From Nageia nagi (Eukaryota > Pinophyta): a DNA stretch of 64,000 nt. The position numbers were made by a program, and so were the translations under genes. Each line of letters starts with the position of its first letter. The stretch's first letter is position 1. The notes below the pieces were generated by a model that saw only the letters and a program-made list of their open reading frames with translations, had not been told where the DNA came from and made no database searches. This document shows positions 60,065 through 64,000 of the stretch, in pieces. The DNA is taken from contig JBITNC010000001.1 in assembly GCA_050084985.1 (NCBI GenBank), positions 84,072,001 through 84,136,000 on the forward strand, in the 5' to 3' direction.

Positions 60065-62520
60065 ATGGAAAATGAAACTCATAATCTAATTAAAATAAGA
60101 GCATAAGATAGGGTTAGAAAATATATGGATTCATAATCCAATCCTCCATATCAAGCACCTTCACCTCATGATTCCCATCCATATTATATCCCATCCTCCC
60201 CATCTAGGCATACTTCCATCCCACATCTTCATGAGGGTTCATAATTCTACAAAGACTTGCAAGCAAGTTTTCATAGGAACCCTTTATATGGTGATATTAG
60301 TTCTCCATTTCATGTGGAGAATATCCATGATGATCCTCTTTCTTAGAATAACTATTTTTGAGTGATCCTTATGTTCCAGATCTTTTTTCCAATTTAAGAC
60401 TAGATAACCTATTGGTTCTATGCCTTCCTTACCACATGTTTCTAACATGGAGAACTAACCTTTTTCCAACCCTCCACCTTCCTTGGGGTAAGATACATGA
60501 GTATCATAATCCTTTTCACCCACTTACTTATCCCACATTGCCACTATATCCACTTCACTCCCTAATCCAACCATACCATCTTCTTTCAACCTGTATAATA
60601 TCATTTATCATTATGATCTTTCCTATGATAATCCTCCACCTTCCCATGTGCCATCTTCTTCCATTTAAGCTCAACTATAAGAGCATCTCAATTCTCCCTA
60701 TACCACATTGAGATAAATAGAATCCCATAAATTTATCTTTTGGGATGTGCCTTTTTTTGTTCCTCCTCCCTTGCCTTTTTGGAAAGATCAACAAGTATCA
60801 TTAAGCTTACCTCAAGCTCCATTGATTTCTCAAGTGGATCCTTTGTTCCAATCAAACATCCACAATTTGAATCCCCCACTTTGATACCATCAAGATCTCC
60901 TCATCTTGATGATGAGGAAAAGGACCAAATGTTTGAAGAGTGATATAGGCTCCAAAAAATCAAGAAAATTTCACAAATTGTGGAAACCCATCGTAGCTCC
61001 TAATGATAAGAGGTAAATATTAAACCTCAATTCTTGAGGATTGAAACTCCTCCTGAAGTTGCTAGCATTGATCAACCTTATGCATCCTACCAATAATAGC
61101 CTATAATGCCTAATAACATAACAAATCCTAATCCCCAAGAAATCCTTCAATCATATGTTCCATCTAATGTTTCTCAACCTAAGGTGCACATTAATGTTTT
61201 GCCTCAATCTATTCCTTCTCCTTATTAAGTTGTTATACCAACATATTATTATTATCAAAATCCTAATCCTACATAAGCATATGTTGATTCCCAACTTAGG
61301 GAGCTTACCACCACTCAAAAATATTTCTAATCTTTTCAACATGTACAAGATCCATCACTTGGAATAACTAAATTTCCTACTCAAGTTTGCATAATCAAAT
61401 GGCTAAAGGGTTTGTAATTCAACCCCATCATACACCTTAAGTGAGTGTTTCCCCTACACAATAGGCTTATCAACCTCAAAAGATAACTAAAGTGACCAAT
61501 TATTATTAAGTTCCAAGCTATAAAGTTGTTGGGTATTTTCCTCCATCCAATCCTCATGATATTTTGAATAAGTTACAAGAGATGGAGAAAAGGCTTAATG
61601 ATCAAGGCAAGACTTATTTATCTTATGGTCAAGTTATTTTCTTAGGAATTGTAACAAACACATCTCTTCTATCCTCTAAGTTAAAAGGACTATTACTTTG
61701 AGGATGCCTTATCTCAAGCCAAGATCACTTAAGAAGTAAAAATACAAGAGGGTGAAATTAATCTAAGGAAGAAATATATTAATCAAAAGACTCACAACAA
61801 TGGTGATAATTTTAACCAACCCTAACCTAAGCCATAAACAAATAAAATCACATATGCGATTAATCAAACACAACCAATCTTACAACTAGCACCTCATAGA
61901 CAAAGAAATAACCAACCAAGAAACTAATACCAACAATAAGATCAAGTACAACATAATTAAGGAAATAAATGTAATCAAGGTAACAATCAAACCAATAATC
62001 TAGTAAGGCATACTAAAGGACTAAGATAACTACAACAATAATAAAGGAATTGGACACCATTAGTAGAGTCAATTGAGGATCTTTTCAAGAAGCTATTAGA
62101 TGTTATACTTATTACACTTCGTAAGATTAAACAAGAGGATTGTAATTGTCCAAAGCCACAATGGTATAGGGATGATGAGTTTTATGCCTTCCATCATCAA
62201 AGGGGACATGCAACAAACAAGTGTCATTATTTATGGGCTACAATTTAATGATTAATTAATGATGGTAAAGTATCTATAAGATTACCCCATGCTCAACCTA
62301 ATAGGGATTTGGGAGTATATACAAATCATTTACAAAGGCATCATACCAATGTAAACCAAGGGAGTACCATGGATTCCAAATCAAGATAAGTAACACATAG
62401 TGGTATCTTACCCACTAAGTTTGTTGGTATGATGGGCATAGAGCTAGTTCATGTTGCTACTCATACAAGAAGTAGAGGTGAGAGAGTACCTCCACCTAGA
62501 GAGATAAAAGCATAACAACC
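60065..62520 (+). pseudogene. Element F gag remnant
   Basis: An ATG at 60065 starts MENETHNLIKIRA. The N-terminal third is proline- and serine-rich (PPYQAPSPHDSHPYYIPSSP), similar in style to element A's gag. The region near 61700-61800 gives EDALSQAKIT and asparagine- and glutamine-rich sequence. A zinc-knuckle region at 62171-62230 reads DDEFYAFHHQRGHATNKC, with Tyr at the first Cys position (TAT for TGT), followed by LINDGKVSIRL. Stops are scattered throughout. Confidence 0.7.
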
Positions 62521-62879
62521 CATCTAACCAGTCAATATATAAGTATAATCATAACCTTTTATACTATTCATCATAGTAAAGAATTAATTGGAGAAATAAT
62601 TACAATTAACTCCTACTAAGCTATCCTTATGGGATTTGCTGCAATAATCCAAGGCTTATAAATATGCCTTGAATGATATAATCAATACTATTGAGTTTTC
62701 TAATAATGATCTCAATGACTTTGTGGATTGTTTTGCATTAATTAAAGATTACATAAGGCCTTTTATCACTTTCTATATGAAAGAGGTATATCATTCTTCA
62801 AGAGCATCTAGGAAACATACAACTATTTATATTATTGCATAATATATATGGTAAAGGAGCTAAGAGATTTATGATTTAT

Positions 62880-63250
62880 GATAGATAAAATATCAATATT
62901 GTATCTATAATGGTACATCAAAACCTCAACATACCTATGTCATACTTGAGTTCTCCTCCTTTGGTCATTAAGGCCTTCAACAACACTTTATCTACCACCT
63001 TGGGAATTATTTTGAACCCCATTAAGGTTAGGGTGAGATTAGTTCCTACTAATTTTCATGTCATTGAGGGTGAGATGTAGTAAAACATTCTCTTGGTTCA
63101 ACCTTGGATAGATGATATGGAGGGTGTCTTATCTTTGAAGCATGGCTTCATCAAGTATTTGTATGAGGATAAGATTCATTATACTCATGTGGATTTAAAC
63201 CCTTTAGCCATTGCAACATTATTTAAGATCCCAATCATTTTTCTATGTTG
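62880..63250 (+). pseudogene. Element F protease remnant
   Basis: A nearly continuous frame reads SSPPLVIKAFNNTLSTTLGI, then VRVRLVPTNFHVIEGEM, two-stop gap, NILLVQPWIDDMEGVLSLKH and KYLYEDKIHY. This is the Tat protease pattern ending (Y)N-x-LLGRPWI-x-x-M; the GR of LGRP reads VQ. The stops follow EGEM. Confidence 0.75.
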
Positions 63251-64000
63251 AGTTTGTTTCCAATCATTATCCTTGTGAAAAATAATATCAATCAAGCATA
63301 ATCTAATTCACAAGGTCCCCAATTCTCACATCATCATTCTGATCAATCTATTGATTCAACACCTTCATCATCATCACCTCCATTAGATGTACCTCATCCT
63401 ACATATCCTAATGGTAAATCACCCATAGGGTGTTTGTAATCAAAACCATCATATTTGAGGCCACAATTAAAGAAGTATAAATCTAATCCTACTCATTATA
63501 TGTCTTACAATCATGTTCACCCACCTCAATACCTTTATTAGTCATTAGATATGACACCTCTACCTTACCAAGAGTAGTGTTGTCAAGGTTTTTGTTTTTA
63601 TCTATCACCTAGGATAAGGATGATGATGATGATGACTCTAATCCTTATTATATTTTGGTGAAATATGCTAACCTTATTCTATTGAGATATCAAATTATGG
63701 ATATATCTTGTAACACACAATTAGTTAGGGATATTGGTTGACCTCAAGGTACTTCTATCACTACTAGGTTTTTAGTTCCTTTAGGTAGAATTCCTAAGCA
63801 ATCTTTTTTTTATGCTAGAATTGAATCTTCATTTGATGTTACTTTTTACCATCCTTTGAAATAACATTTTTGCACCAAATTTTATTACTTATCTTTTCCT
63901 AACTTTATTTGATGCTATTTTGTACATTGTAAATGTGTTAAGATCCCACATCCTAACATTTTAGTTTTAGTATTAGTATTTTATTAAATTATCAGCTTAT

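Larger units (their letters stand above)
60065..64000 (+). mobile_element. Element F: Tat-type gypsy, 5' part
   Basis: Gag and protease remnants of a Tat-type element on the + strand; RT onward would lie beyond the window. The part 63300-64000 has protein-like stretches with an Asp run near 63615 but no domain I can name. Confidence 0.65.

Noticed and set aside
60358-60943. + strand open frames rich in Leu, His, Pro or Ser
   Set aside because: Out-of-frame readings of the proline-rich gag region of element F.

Overview
The window is repeat-dominated intergenic DNA from a seed plant, probably one with a large genome. It is very AT-rich and poor in CpG. Nearly every recognisable coding stretch belongs to a broken LTR retrotransposon, and nested insertions are common. 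Internal stops are frequent and many look like C-to-T or G-to-A changes, as expected for old, methylated, deaminated DNA. A conifer or another large-genome plant would fit, but nothing here fixes the species. I see no intact host gene, no rRNA or tRNA gene and no CRISPR array.

Layout. 1-1740: a 123-bp tandem repeat that looks like LTR enhancer DNA, an 80-bp duplication and an 11-copy array with a 24-bp period. 3560-5240: a decayed plant-mobile-domain (PMD) coding region, + strand. 5241-9640: mostly featureless, with a TA microsatellite, a perfect hairpin and an unidentified - strand coding remnant. 9640-26165: element A, a Ty3/gypsy Tat-type element on the - strand (gag, protease, RT, two RNase H domains, integrase). 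It is split at 13090-19250 by element G, a + strand gypsy element with both LTRs, primer-binding site, gag-pol and polypurine tract.

27295-33310: element B, a + strand Ty1/copia element with short LTRs. 33312-42526: element C, a - strand LTR element flanked by ATCAC/ATCAT. It has no pol; it carries gag-like remnants on its sense strand and a PMD remnant on the opposite strand, and a 1-kb terminal-inverted-repeat element sits in its leader. 42803-51011: element D, a - strand Tat-type element with a perfect ATATT target duplication. 51152-56690: element E, a + strand copia element, broken by two solo LTRs (one of family C) and lacking its 3' end. 57360-64000: leader, gag and protease of element F, another Tat-type element, + strand, running off the window.

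How the parts relate. C and D share a primer-binding site (TGGTGAACCCAAC) and a leader motif (AAAACCCTAGG), so a D-like element could have mobilised C, which has no pol. PMD remnants occur twice, each on the strand opposite to the neighbouring Tat-type or Tat-like element. This antisense-PMD arrangement is the most unusual pattern here. It is a degraded passenger gene, not a demonstrable working system.
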